Source: Alloalcanivorax marinus (GTDB taxonomy: Bacteria > Pseudomonadota > Gammaproteobacteria > Pseudomonadales > Alcanivoracaceae). Taken from it: 64,000 nt of DNA. Location of the stretch: assembly GCF_016906305.1 (NCBI RefSeq), contig NZ_JADDOL010000017.1:20975-84974 (forward strand). The letters are read 5' to 3'. This document shows, piece by piece, positions 32,165 through 40,516 of the stretch. The position numbers and the translations under genes were made by a program. Each line of letters begins with the position of its first letter. Within the stretch, counting starts at the first letter, position 1. The notes beneath the pieces were generated by a model. It did not search any database. It worked only from the letters and a program-made list of their open reading frames with translations, and was not told where the DNA came from.

Positions 32165-34723
32165 CTATTTCCCCGCTTCGGTGCCCTTGGCCGGGTTGCC
32201 GTCCCGATGTTTTGCCTCTTCTTTTTCACGCTCGGCGGTTTTCGCCAGGGCTTCTTCCAACTGCGGCACCCGGGTGACGCGCTGAATCGCCTGGCTGATG
32301 TCCGGGCTGAGAATGCGGCGGGCCTCGTCGTCCAGGGCGCGCAGGTTGTCGCCGAAGTGCAACTGTTGAGTGTCGTCCAGCCACACCAGCCCGGTGTCGA
32401 GCAGCTGACGGATAAAGTTGCGCAGCACCACCTTGTCGAAGAACTCCGGTGAATTGAACTCGTAGAGCAGCGACAGGCGCTGGGCGGTGTGGTGGGCCAG
32501 ATCGCCAAGCTGGTCGGTGGTCAGCTTGCCGTCGCCGTACTGCACCAGCAGCCGGATGGTCAGGTAGAACCGCTCCAGGGACGGCATCACCGTCTGCCCC
32601 AGATGGGCGAGCATGTCCGAGGCGTGGGTGTGGATGGCGGCGCCGTGCAGGCAGTGGTCCTCGCGGGTCACCAGGCCGTGGGCTTCCAGCACCGTGGCGA
32701 TGCGTTCCACCGCCGCCGGCAGGTCCTCTTCCTCGCGCCAGTGCAGGAAGTACTCGTTGCGGAAGAACGGGTAGAGCAGGGTGATCATGCTCTGCAGGGT
32801 GTCCAGGCCGATGCTGCGGGCGTTCAGGAACAGGGAGCAGATCAGCCCCGGCAGGATGAACAGGTGCAGGCTGTTGTTGCGCACGTAGGCCATCTGCAGG
32901 GCGGTCTTGGGGTCGGTGGTGACCACGTCGCCCAGCGGGTGGGGCACGCGGATCAGGAATTCGTGCTCCAGGCCGTACTCGATGATGGTGTCCGGATCGG
33001 TCTCCGCCAGCCGCGCCTGCTCGCTGTAGGGCGCTTCGTCGAGCAGGTTGATATAGAGCTGCAGCTGCTGGCGCAGCTGCTGCAGGTCCATGGTGTGCTT
33101 GGGGGTGGCCAGCAGCGCCAGGCTGATCAGGTTCACCGGGTTGGCCACGGCGGCGGCGTTGATGCCGGTGACCACGTCACGGCCCAGATCGTCCACGGTA
33201 CGTTTGAACCAGTCCGGGGTGTCGTGCACGCCCAGTTCTTCGTTGCGCCAGCCTTCCCGGTGGTCGTCCAGATGGTCCACCAGCTTGATCGGCTCGCCGA
33301 AGTTCACGTGCACCTGGCCGAAATGGCTGCGCAGCACCTTCAGGGATTTGACCAGCCGGAAGATCGATTCCTTTTTCTTCTTGCCGCCGCCCAGCTCGCC
33401 CATGTAGGTGCCGGCTTCGATGACTTTTTCATAGCCGATGTAGACCGGCACGAAGGCGATCGGCTTGCGCGCGTCGCGCAGGAAGCTGCGCACGGTCATC
33501 GCCAGCATGCCGGTACGCGGCGGCAGCATGCGGCCGCTGCGGCTGCGCCCGCCTTCCACGAAATACTCGATGGAGAAGCCGCGGGTGGTGATGCTGTGCA
33601 GGTACTCGTAGAACACCGCCGCGTAGAGCGGGTTGTCGCGGAAACTGCGGCGCATGAAAAAGGCGCCGCCCCGGCGCAGGATGGTGCCCACCACCGGCAG
33701 GTTCAGGTTGATGCCGGCGGCGATGTGCGGCGGCACCAGGCCGTTGCGATAGACCACGAAGCTGAGCAGCAGGTAATCGATGTGGCTGCGATGGCAGGGC
33801 ACATAGATCACCTCGTGGTCGCGGGCCACCTGGGTCAGGTGATCCAGATTGTAGAGGCGGATGCCGTCGTAGAGCCGGTTCCACAGCCAGTTGAGGAACA
33901 GCTCCAGGGCGCGGATCACGGTGTGCGAATAATCGGCGGCGATCTCCATGGCGTAGCCGCGCGCTCGGGCCAGCACCTTGTCCTCGCTCTCGTTGTTCTC
34001 GGCGGCGGTGTGGGCGATGGCCTCGCGCACCGACGGGGCTTCCATGATGGCGTTGCTGAGCGTGCGCCGGTGGGACAGGTCGGGGCCGATGGCCGCTTCC
34101 TGCTGGCGGCGGAAGTGCACGCGCAGGATGCGCGAGGTCTTGCGCACCACCTGATCGTCGGAACGGCACTGGTCCATCACCTGGCGCAGGGACACCGGTG
34201 AGCTGAACTGCACGTACAGGGCGCGGCCCTGGGTGAGGATGATCAGGAATTTCTTGATCACACCCGGCGGCGCCCAGGTGTCGGAGAAGATGATTCGCCA
34301 GAGGGAGTTTTCCTTCTCCGGCTGGCGGCCCCAGAACACGGACACCGGCACAAGCTGCACGTCCAGCTCCGGATTCTGCTTGAGACCGGCCACCAGCCGC
34401 TGCAACCGCGCCGGCGTGATGGCGCGCCGCTGGCGGGCCACCGACATTTCCCGTTTATAAACGTGGAAATAGCTGCGCGAAAGATGCTGCTTGCCCAGGG
34501 TCAGGGAGGCCTTGGGCGCGCTCAGGCCGAGCCGCCGCGCCGCCTGATCGGCCACCGCCGCGTCCGCCACGGAGCGGTCGCGAAGCACGTACACCACCGG
34601 CTTATCCGGATCGAGCTGCAGCTCCTCCGGATCGCCGGGCAGGGCACGGATCCGCGTGCACAGGCGCATGAACGCGCGAATCAACAGAAAGAAGAGTCGG
34701 TCCAGTCCAAACCAGGGCGTCAT
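32165..34723 (-). CDS. plsB: Glycerol-3-phosphate acyltransferase PlsB
   Basis: The 852-residue membrane-associated enzyme makes lysophosphatidate, the first step of phospholipid synthesis. The acyltransferase blocks are all present: CHRSHIDYLLL with the H311-x4-D316 catalytic pair, GAFFMRRSF, FVEGGRSRSGR and the P-rich block IAFVPVYIGYEK. The N-terminus (WFGLDRLFFLLIRAFMRL) is the amphipathic membrane contact. The C-terminal 40 residues are highly charged (REKEEAKHRDG). No clear ribosome site precedes ATG 34723. Longer at the C-terminus than E. coli PlsB (807). Confidence 0.95.
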   Translation of the reverse strand: MTPWFGLDRLFFLLIRAFMRLCTRIRALPGDPEELQLDPDKPVVYVLRDRSVADAAVADQAARRLGLSAPKASLTLGKQHLSRSYFHVYKREMSVARQRRAITPARLQRLVAGLKQNPELDVQLVPVSVFWGRQPEKENSLWRIIFSDTWAPPGVIKKFLIILTQGRALYVQFSSPVSLRQVMDQCRSDDQVVRKTSRILRVHFRRQQEAAIGPDLSHRRTLSNAIMEAPSVREAIAHTAAENNESEDKVLARARGYAMEIAADYSHTVIRALELFLNWLWNRLYDGIRLYNLDHLTQVARDHEVIYVPCHRSHIDYLLLSFVVYRNGLVPPHIAAGINLNLPVVGTILRRGGAFFMRRSFRDNPLYAAVFYEYLHSITTRGFSIEYFVEGGRSRSGRMLPPRTGMLAMTVRSFLRDARKPIAFVPVYIGYEKVIEAGTYMGELGGGKKKKESIFRLVKSLKVLRSHFGQVHVNFGEPIKLVDHLDDHREGWRNEELGVHDTPDWFKRTVDDLGRDVVTGINAAAVANPVNLISLALLATPKHTMDLQQLRQQLQLYINLLDEAPYSEQARLAETDPDTIIEYGLEHEFLIRVPHPLGDVVTTDPKTALQMAYVRNNSLHLFILPGLICSLFLNARSIGLDTLQSMITLLYPFFRNEYFLHWREEEDLPAAVERIATVLEAHGLVTREDHCLHGAAIHTHASDMLAHLGQTVMPSLERFYLTIRLLVQYGDGKLTTDQLGDLAHHTAQRLSLLYEFNSPEFFDKVVLRNFIRQLLDTGLVWLDDTQQLHFGDNLRALDDEARRILSPDISQAIQRVTRVPQLEEALAKTAEREKEEAKHRDGNPAKGTEAGK

Positions 34724-34760
34724 AAGGCCAAAATCGCGGCAAATGGACCGCCGATTCTAC

Positions 34761-34790
34761 ACCCACGGGGTCGGACCGCGCTAACCGGTT
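34761..34790 (-). repeat. GGTCSGACC repeat, copy E (inverted)
   Basis: The 3' box of the family (GGTTAGCGCGGTCCGACCCC, reading on the minus strand) lies in opposite orientation to copies A-D, 55 bases from copy A. Part of the 247-base gap between the divergent plsB and EamA genes. Confidence 0.55.
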
Positions 34791-34844
34791 GTTTTGCCGG
34801 GCTTCTGGTGCCCAGAAGGGCGGGCACGGCGCCTTGGCGGCTGG

Positions 34845-34907
34845 TTTTCAGGGTCAAAAATGAGAAAAAACCCCCGGAGAATCAATGCGTAACCGGGGTC
34901 TGACCCG
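34845..34907 (+). repeat. GGTCSGACC repeat, copy A
   Basis: Left box TTTTCAGGGTCAAAAA, right box ATCAATGCGTAACCGGGGTC ending in a GGGTCTGACCC dyad. On the minus strand CCCCGG and CCGGGG (34898-34893, 34877-34872) pair just before a T6 run, giving a terminator-like hairpin. Confidence 0.7.
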
Positions 34908-34970
34908 GATCATCGCGGGCGTGCTACATTGCGGCGGGCTTTTGCCATTTCGTGGTGCGGGGAGGTGTGC

Positions 34971-35864
34971 GTGTCTGATCATTCGCCGGGGGGATCTGTC
35001 GGGGCCGTGGCCCGGCCCGTTACCGGCATACTTCTTATGGCCGCCGGTGTCGCCATCCTGCCGTTGATGGACGGTCTGGCCAAGCATCTGAGCCAGGTCT
35101 ACCCGGTGCTGCAGGTGACCTGGGCCCGCTACCTGTTTCATTTTCTGTTGCTCGGCGGCTTGCTGCTTTGGCGGCTGCCCGTGCGCGCTCTGATTCCGAA
35201 GCATCCGGGTCTGCAGATGGTGCGCAGCGCTTTTCTGCTCGCCACCACGCTGTGCTATTTCGGCGCCATCGCCTACCTGCCGCTGGCCAATGCGCTGGCC
35301 ATGGCGTTTCTCGGCCCCCTGGTGAGTACCGCCCTGGCGCCCTTTCTGCTCAGTGAACGCGCCGGCGCGCGCGGCTGGCTGGCGGTAGCGCTGGGTTTCG
35401 CCGGCACGCTGGTGGTGATCCGGCCCGGGTTCGGACACTTTCACTGGGCTTATTTGCTGGGGCTGGGCGCCGGCGTCAGCTACGGGCTCTATCAACTGAC
35501 CACGCGCCGGCTGTCCGGCAGTGGCCGGCCCTCGGTGACGCTGTTCTACACGGCGGTGTTCGGGCTGGCGGTGCTGTCGCTGGTGGTGCCCTGGGTGTGG
35601 CGTTCCCCGGACCCGGGGGGCTGGGGCCTGATGCTGGTGATGGGTGCGGTGGGTGCGCTTGCCCACTTCCTGATCATCCGCGCGTTCGAACACGCGCCCG
35701 CGCCGATGCTGGCTCCGGTGAGCTATATGGAAATGGTCTCCGCGGTGACCATCGGTTGGCTGGTTTTCGGCGATTTTCCGGATGCCTGGACCTGGCTGGG
35801 CATTGCTCTCATCGTGACCAGCGGCCTTCTGCTTATTCTCCGGTCGGGGAGTGGTAAAGCCTGA
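34971..35864 (+). CDS. EamA-family (DMT superfamily) membrane transporter
   Basis: The 297-residue protein has ten hydrophobic helices arranged as two EamA halves: first LLMAAGVAILPLMDGLAKHL to GTLVVIRPG, second ending IGWLVFGDFPDAWTWLGIALI. The family exports amino acids, metabolites or drugs. The substrate is unknown. Start is GTG 34971, with GGAGG 5 bases upstream. The stop TGA abuts the left end of repeat copy B, and repeat copy A lies just upstream. The gene is thus bracketed by two same-orientation repeat copies. Confidence 0.85.
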   Translation: MSDHSPGGSVGAVARPVTGILLMAAGVAILPLMDGLAKHLSQVYPVLQVTWARYLFHFLLLGGLLLWRLPVRALIPKHPGLQMVRSAFLLATTLCYFGAIAYLPLANALAMAFLGPLVSTALAPFLLSERAGARGWLAVALGFAGTLVVIRPGFGHFHWAYLLGLGAGVSYGLYQLTTRRLSGSGRPSVTLFYTAVFGLAVLSLVVPWVWRSPDPGGWGLMLVMGAVGALAHFLIIRAFEHAPAPMLAPVSYMEMVSAVTIGWLVFGDFPDAWTWLGIALIVTSGLLLILRSGSGKA

Positions 35865-35958
35865 TTTTCAGGGGCAAAAAGGGCCGTTCAAGGCCCCATG
35901 CGCTTGCTTTTTCTAACGCAAACGCCGGTAAATCAAAGGGTTGGCGGGGTCCGACCCC
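35865..35958 (+). repeat. GGTCSGACC repeat, copy B
   Basis: TTTTCAGGGGCAAAAA at the left, AATCAAAGGGTTGGC then the perfect dyad GGGGTCCGACCCC at the right. On the minus strand GGGCC-TTGAAC-GGCCC is followed by TTTTT (35896-35876), so it may terminate the leftward aldehyde dehydrogenase gene. Confidence 0.75.
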
Positions 35959-35987
35959 GGTGGGTCAGTCCCTTGAAGTGACACGCC

Positions 35988-37577
35988 CTAATCCACTTTC
36001 CATTTGCTGAACATCTTGCGGACCAGGAAGGGCGTTAGCTTGAGGCTGGCGCCGAGCCACTGGCCGACGCCGGTGGGGAAGGCGAAGCGCAGGGCGTGGA
36101 GCAGGCCCTTGTAGGTGGCCTGGTCGAAGGGGTACCACCAGAGATTGCGTTTGGCGGGCAGCAGGTCCCAGTTGATCACCTTGGCGTTGGTCATTTCGAG
36201 CAGGCCTTCCGGGCCGTGGGTGCGGCCGATGCCGGATTCCTTCCAGCCGCCCCAGGGGGCTTCCGAGAGGCCGTGGGTGTAGAGGTGGTCGTTGACGGTG
36301 GTGACGCCGGTTTCCAGGCGGGCGGCCAGGGCGCGGCCTTTTTTGGTGTCCGTAGTCCAGATTGAGGAGGTCAGGGCCAGGTTGGAGCGGTTGGCTTTCT
36401 CGATGGCCTGCTCCGCGTTGGCGACCTTTTCCACGGCAATGATCGGCCCGAAGGTTTCCTCGCAGACGGTCAGCATGGTGTCGTTGACGCCGGTGAGCAG
36501 GGTGGCGGGGAAGAAGAAGCCTTGCTCCACGTCGCCCACCGCTTGGGACTGGGCTTCGATGCGGGCGCCCTTGGCGAGGGCGTCTTCCAGATGTTGCTGC
36601 ACGGTTCGCAGTTGGCCTTCCGTGGTGAGGCTGCCCACGTCCACGTTGATCTCGTCGGTGGTCGGGCCATGGCGCAGGGCGCGGGTCTTCCTGGCCAGCA
36701 GCGCGACAAAATCGTCGTACAAGGGTTCTTCCACGTAGATGCGTTCCACGCCGCCGCAGCTTTGTCCGGCGTTCTGATAGCCGGCCCAGGCGGCGCCGTT
36801 GGTGGCCCGTTCCAGGTCGGCGTCGGCGAGCACGATCATGGGATCGTTGCCGCCCAGTTCCAGGGACACCGGTGTGAGGGTCTGCGCGGCCTGGGCCATG
36901 AGGGTTTTGCCGGCGGGCACGCTGCCGGTGAAGAACAATTTATCGATGCCGTTCTCGAAAAACGCCGTGGCCACCTTCGAACCGGAGCCCACCACATGCT
37001 GGAAAAGCCCGTCCGGCAGTTCGCCGGCGGCGACGATTCGCTCGATGGCGCGGCCCACCGCCGGGGTGGCCGCGGCCACTTTGAGCAGGACGGCGTTGCC
37101 GGCCATCAGTGCCATGGCCACTTCGCCGAACGGAATCGAAAGGGGGTAGTTCCAGGGGCTGATGATGCCCACCACGCCCAGCGGCAGATGCTCCACCGTG
37201 GTTCGCTTATTGGCGAACAACAAATGGCCGGCGGCGCGGCTTTTCGGTGACAGCAGCCGGCCGGCGTGCTTGCCGTACCAATTGCAGGCCAGGGCGCAGG
37301 GCAGCACCTCGGTGGCGAGCGCGTCCACCCGGGTCTTGCCGTTGGATTCGCTCACCGTGCGGGCCAGGTCCTCGGCCCGATCGACGATGTAGTCGCGCAT
37401 CAAACGCAGATGGCGGGCGCGTTCCTTGAAGGACCTGGCCGCCCACTGCCGCTGTGCCGCGCGGGCCTGCGCCATGCGTTCGGGCAGGCCCGCCAGATCG
37501 GTCAGATTGAGTTCCGCCACGGCGGCGCCGGTGGCCGGATTGTAATCAGTAACGGTACCGGGGGTGGACTCGATCAT
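35988..37577 (-). CDS. NAD(P)-dependent aldehyde dehydrogenase
   Basis: The 529-residue member of the ALDH superfamily oxidises an aldehyde to the acid. GVVGIISPWNYPLS positions the substrate-channel asparagine. FTGSVPAGK is the cofactor loop. LELGGNDP holds the general-base glutamate and NAGQSCGGVERI the nucleophilic cysteine. The ending ETFGP and GRTHG are present. About 35 residues extend past the normal end (HALRFAFPTGVGQWLGASLKL), partly hydrophobic, perhaps a membrane contact. Start ATG 37577 has AGGAG 6 bases upstream. An in-frame GTG-like start five codons earlier overlaps that site. Oxidation of fatty aldehydes is plausible in this genome but is inference. Confidence 0.88.
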   Translation of the reverse strand: MIESTPGTVTDYNPATGAAVAELNLTDLAGLPERMAQARAAQRQWAARSFKERARHLRLMRDYIVDRAEDLARTVSESNGKTRVDALATEVLPCALACNWYGKHAGRLLSPKSRAAGHLLFANKRTTVEHLPLGVVGIISPWNYPLSIPFGEVAMALMAGNAVLLKVAAATPAVGRAIERIVAAGELPDGLFQHVVGSGSKVATAFFENGIDKLFFTGSVPAGKTLMAQAAQTLTPVSLELGGNDPMIVLADADLERATNGAAWAGYQNAGQSCGGVERIYVEEPLYDDFVALLARKTRALRHGPTTDEINVDVGSLTTEGQLRTVQQHLEDALAKGARIEAQSQAVGDVEQGFFFPATLLTGVNDTMLTVCEETFGPIIAVEKVANAEQAIEKANRSNLALTSSIWTTDTKKGRALAARLETGVTTVNDHLYTHGLSEAPWGGWKESGIGRTHGPEGLLEMTNAKVINWDLLPAKRNLWWYPFDQATYKGLLHALRFAFPTGVGQWLGASLKLTPFLVRKMFSKWKVD

Positions 37578-37595
37578 GGGGGCTCCTGGCAAAGA

Positions 37596-37616
37596 CTCTC
37601 AACGGCCCGATGAGAG
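37596..37616. promoter_or_regulatory. Inverted repeat upstream of aldehyde dehydrogenase
   Basis: CTCTCA-N9-TGAGAG begins 18 bases before the start codon. A further GTTGGACCAAC dyad lies at 37671-37681. Both could be operators in this 338-base gap. No strong -10 was found. Confidence 0.35.
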
Positions 37617-37745
37617 CACAAAGCCCCCCCGCCGCAAATGGCGACACCGTCACCCCGCCCCGGCCTTCGGGTTGGACCAACTTAACTGTTTGATTTTTCT
37701 GTTGTTTTCCCTTTTCGGGCGTACGTTTAGGCGCTTAGAATGAGA

Positions 37746-37911
37746 TTTTCGGGGTCGAAAAGCGGCGGCAAGGGTTCAGAGGGCGCGCTGTCAGAAGCGA
37801 ATTTATCCCGGCAAAAAACGCCCGCCGAGGGCGCCGTGGGCTATGAGATCTCGAGAAAAGGTTTTTCAATCAGAGGGTTGGGGTGGTCCGACCCGAGCGA
37901 GGCGAGCGAGG
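37746..37911 (+). repeat. GGTCSGACC repeat, copy C, plus 9-bp tandem
   Basis: Longest copy: left box TTTTCGGGGTCGAAAA, right box AATCAGAGGGTTGG ending GGTCCGACC (37885-37893). Its interior contains CGCCC-TCGGC-GGGCG followed by TTTTTT on the minus strand (37833-37813), a terminator with no gene feeding it. Directly after, CGAGCGAGG is duplicated in tandem (37894-37911). Confidence 0.65.
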
Positions 37912-37915
37912 GGTT

Positions 37916-38116
37916 ATGGTGGAGCAGTATGGCGAGTGGTTGCCGTTGGCGGTGACGTGGGTGTTGGTGTGTACGTTGTTGAGCTTTCTGATCGCGCGGC
38001 ATAAGGGGATGAAGCCGGTGGTGCCGACCGCGGCGGGGTTCGTGGCGGCGTTCATCCCTATCGTGGGGCTGATTTATTTGTTGGTGCTGGGGATGCGGGA
38101 GACATCCACGAAGTAG
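37916..38116 (+). CDS. Small two-helix membrane protein, unknown function
   Basis: The 66-residue protein has two hydrophobic helices (about residues 8-26 and 40-60) joined by a short basic loop (ARHKGMKPVVP). Start ATG 37916 follows GAGGGG at a tight 2-base spacing. Seven of ten leucines use TTG, whereas neighbours use CTG almost exclusively. This unusual codon use suggests recent arrival or relaxed selection. It stands alone between repeat copies C and D and ends in a good terminator. I do not recognise the family. A non-coding origin is not excluded, but the terminator and clean frame favour a gene. Confidence 0.55.
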   Translation: MVEQYGEWLPLAVTWVLVCTLLSFLIARHKGMKPVVPTAAGFVAAFIPIVGLIYLLVLGMRETSTK

Positions 38117-38124
38117 CTAAGCGG

Positions 38125-38142
38125 CGGCCAAAGGCCGTTTTT
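38125..38142 (+). terminator. Intrinsic terminator of the small membrane protein gene
   Basis: CGGCC-AAA-GGCCG followed by TTTTT, nine bases past the stop. Confidence 0.75.
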
Positions 38143-38177
38143 CCCTGCCCTTATCGTCCTTCAAGGCGCTCCTGACC

Positions 38178-38232
38178 CTCGAAAAAAACGGCAAAATACC
38201 TTGAGATCAATGGGTTACCGTGGTCCGACCCC
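38178..38232 (+). repeat. GGTCSGACC repeat, copy D
   Basis: Right box GATCAATGGGTTACCGTGGT then CCGACCCC. The left box has decayed to CGAAAA. On the minus strand it contains the dapE stop and last codons, then a weak ACGG/CCGT stem before T7, so it may serve as the dapE terminator. Confidence 0.65.
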
Positions 38233-39354
38233 GAGGAGGTTTTGGAGGAGGCGGTGGTAGATGTGGGTGAGGGTGTCCAGGTCGGCGATGTCGGTGTGTT
38301 CGTCCACTTTGTGGATGGTGGCGTTGACCGGGCCGAGTTCCACCACCTGGGCGCCGGTGGGGGCGATGAAGCGGCCGTCGCTGGTGCCGCCGGCGGTGGA
38401 CAGTTCGGTGTCGCGGCCGGTGACGTCGCGGATCGCCGCCACGGTGGCGTCCACTAAAGCGCCCCGGTCGGTGAGGAAGGGCTGGCCGGAGAGCTTCCAT
38501 TCGATTTGGTAGTCCAGGCCGTGCTTGTCCAGCACCGCCTCGGTGCGCCGGCGCAGTTCTTCCTCGGTGAGCTCGGTGGAGAAGCGGAAATTGAATACCA
38601 CTTCGCAGGTGCCGGGGATCACGTTGGTGGCACCGGTGCCGGCGTTGATGTTGGAGATCTGAAAGCTGGTGGCCGGGAAGAAGTCGTTGCCCCGGTCCCA
38701 TTCGGTGGCGGCCAGCTCCGCCAGGGCGGGGGCGGCGTCGTGCACCGGGTTGCGGGCCAGGTGCGGGTAGGCCACGTGGCCCTGCACGCCGTTCACGGTG
38801 AGCACGGCGCCCAGGGAGCCGCGCCGGCCGTTCTTGATCACGTCGCCCACGGCGTCGGTGGAGGAGGGTTCGCCCACCAGGCAGTAGTCGATGGCTTCGC
38901 CCCGGGCCTGCAGGGCCTCCACCACCTTCACGGTGCCGTTCACCGACGGGCCTTCCTCGTCGGCGGTGATCAGAAAGCCGATACTGCCGGCGTGGTCCGG
39001 GTGGGCGGCGACAAAGTCCTCCACCGCCACCATCATCGCCGCGATGGAGCCTTTCATGTCCGCCGCGCCCCGGCCGTAGAGCTGGCCGTTTTCCTCGGTG
39101 GGGGCGAAGGGGTCATGACGCCATTGCCGGACCGCGCCGGTGGGCACCACGTCGGTGTGGCCGGCGAACACGAACAGCGGGCCGGCGTCGCCACGCCGGG
39201 CCCACAGGTTACGCACTTCCTCGAACCACAGGGTTTCGCACCGGAACCCCAGCGCTTCCAGCTTTTCGATCATCCAGTCCTGACAGCCTTCATCCTCCGG
39301 CGTGACGGAGGGGCGGCGGATGAGTTCCTTGGCGTAATCCAGCGTTCGAGACAT
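38215..39354 (-). CDS. dapE: Succinyl-diaminopimelate desuccinylase
   Basis: The 379-residue di-zinc M20 hydrolase releases succinate from N-succinyl-LL-DAP in lysine and peptidoglycan synthesis. Metal ligands appear in order: FAGHTDVVP (H, D), GRGAADMKG (bridging D), TADEEGP (catalytic E and ligand E), CLVGEPS, and HKVDEHTD (H). GGTSDGRFI is the conserved SDG loop. Its last residues (GVGPR) and stop are encoded inside intergenic repeat copy D. It lies at the end of the leftward map-glnD-dapC-dapD-dapE group, separated from dapD by an 89-base repeat. Confidence 0.95.
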   Translation of the reverse strand: MSRTLDYAKELIRRPSVTPEDEGCQDWMIEKLEALGFRCETLWFEEVRNLWARRGDAGPLFVFAGHTDVVPTGAVRQWRHDPFAPTEENGQLYGRGAADMKGSIAAMMVAVEDFVAAHPDHAGSIGFLITADEEGPSVNGTVKVVEALQARGEAIDYCLVGEPSSTDAVGDVIKNGRRGSLGAVLTVNGVQGHVAYPHLARNPVHDAAPALAELAATEWDRGNDFFPATSFQISNINAGTGATNVIPGTCEVVFNFRFSTELTEEELRRRTEAVLDKHGLDYQIEWKLSGQPFLTDRGALVDATVAAIRDVTGRDTELSTAGGTSDGRFIAPTGAQVVELGPVNATIHKVDEHTDIADLDTLTHIYHRLLQNLLGVGPR

Positions 39355-39363
39355 GAATCCGGC

Positions 39364-39439
39364 TCCAAGCTACAGGCTACAAGCTCCAGGCACGCAGACT
39401 TCCGGGGCCTGCTTGTGGCTTGAAGCTTGCAGCTCGTGG
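39364..39439. repeat. Inverted tandem-heptamer repeat between dapE and dapD
   Basis: Arm 39364-39394 is a string of degenerate 7-mers (CCAAGCT, ACAGGCT, ACAAGCT, CCAGGCA). Arm 39410-39439 is the same on the other strand (GCTTGTG, GCTTGAA, GCTTGCA, GCTCGTG). The two arms pair imperfectly. Similar CAAGCTACAAGC repeats are common between genes in Pseudomonas. Confidence 0.7.
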
Positions 39440-39443
39440 CGGC

Positions 39444-40478
39444 TCAGTTGTGTTTGTGCAGTTCTTCGTTGAGGGCGATGGCGCTTTTGTTGGTCTGGCA
39501 CTGCACCGCGCCGTTCACGGAATTACGACGGAACAGCAGGTCGGATTGACCGGCCAGGTCGCGGGCCTTGACGGTGTCGGCCACGTCGCCGTTCTCATCC
39601 AGCACTTCCACCTTGGTGCCGGAGGTGATGTACAGGCCGGCTTCGATGGTGCAGCGGTCGCCCAGGGGGATGCCGGTGCCGGCGTTGGCGCCGAGCAGGC
39701 AGTTCTCGCCCAGGGAAATCACGATGTTGCCACCGCCGGACAGGGTGCCCATGGTGGAGGAGCTGCCGCCCAGGTCGGAGCCCTTGCCCACGAACACGCC
39801 GGCGGAAATACGGCCTTCGATCATGCCCGGGCCTTCGGTGCCGGCGTTGAAGTTGATAAAGCCTTCGTGCATGACGGTGGTGCCTTCGCCCACGTAGGCG
39901 CCCAGACGAACCCGCGCGGTGTCGGCGATGCGCACGCCGGCGGGCACCACGTAATCGGTCATCTTGGGAAACTTGTCGACGCTGTTCACTTCCAGCAGCT
40001 TGCCGTTGAGGCGCGCCAGCAGCTGCCGCTCGGGCAGTTCGTTCAGGTCGATGGCGCCCTCATTGGTCCAGGCCACGTTGGGCAGCAGCGGGAAGATGCC
40101 GCTGAGCACCACGCCGTTGGGTTTGACCAGACGGTGGGAAAGCAGGTGCAGCTTGAGGTAGGCCTCCGGGGTGGAGGCCGGCTCCGCGTCGGTTTCCAGG
40201 ATGGTCAGCACCAGCGGCTGCTCGCTTTCCTGGAACGCCACCGCGTAGCTGGCTTCGTGCTCGAAGCCGGCGTCGCGCCATTCCCGGGCCAGATGCTGAA
40301 CCTGACGGTGGGTCAGTTCCAGGGCGGCGTTACCGCCTTCGTAGCCTACTTCCTCGCGGATCACGTCCACCAGCTTCGGGTCCGGTTTCAGGTAGGGGTC
40401 CGGATAGAACACTTCCAGCCAGTGTTCGTCGCGGTTCTTGGTGCCGCAGCCCAGGGCCATTGCGAAAATCGTGCTCAT
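39444..40478 (-). CDS. dapD: 2,3,4,5-Tetrahydropyridine-2,6-dicarboxylate N-succinyltransferase (long form)
   Basis: The 344-residue protein is of the long Pseudomonas/actinobacterial type, not the 274-residue E. coli type. It transfers succinyl from CoA to tetrahydrodipicolinate. The second half is a left-handed beta-helix of hexapeptide repeats: RIADTARVRLGAYVGEGTTVMHEGFINFNAGTEG (in part, GAYVGEGTTVMHEGF), GKGSDLGGSSSTMG and CLLGANAGTGIPLGD. Start 40478 has AAGGAG 6 bases before it. A frame extension of 20 codons upstream lacks support. Confidence 0.93.
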   Translation of the reverse strand: MSTIFAMALGCGTKNRDEHWLEVFYPDPYLKPDPKLVDVIREEVGYEGGNAALELTHRQVQHLAREWRDAGFEHEASYAVAFQESEQPLVLTILETDAEPASTPEAYLKLHLLSHRLVKPNGVVLSGIFPLLPNVAWTNEGAIDLNELPERQLLARLNGKLLEVNSVDKFPKMTDYVVPAGVRIADTARVRLGAYVGEGTTVMHEGFINFNAGTEGPGMIEGRISAGVFVGKGSDLGGSSSTMGTLSGGGNIVISLGENCLLGANAGTGIPLGDRCTIEAGLYITSGTKVEVLDENGDVADTVKARDLAGQSDLLFRRNSVNGAVQCQTNKSAIALNEELHKHN

Positions 40479-40516
40479 GTCGTTCTCCTTTAGCGTGGCG
40501 CGCCCGGCGCCGGCGC

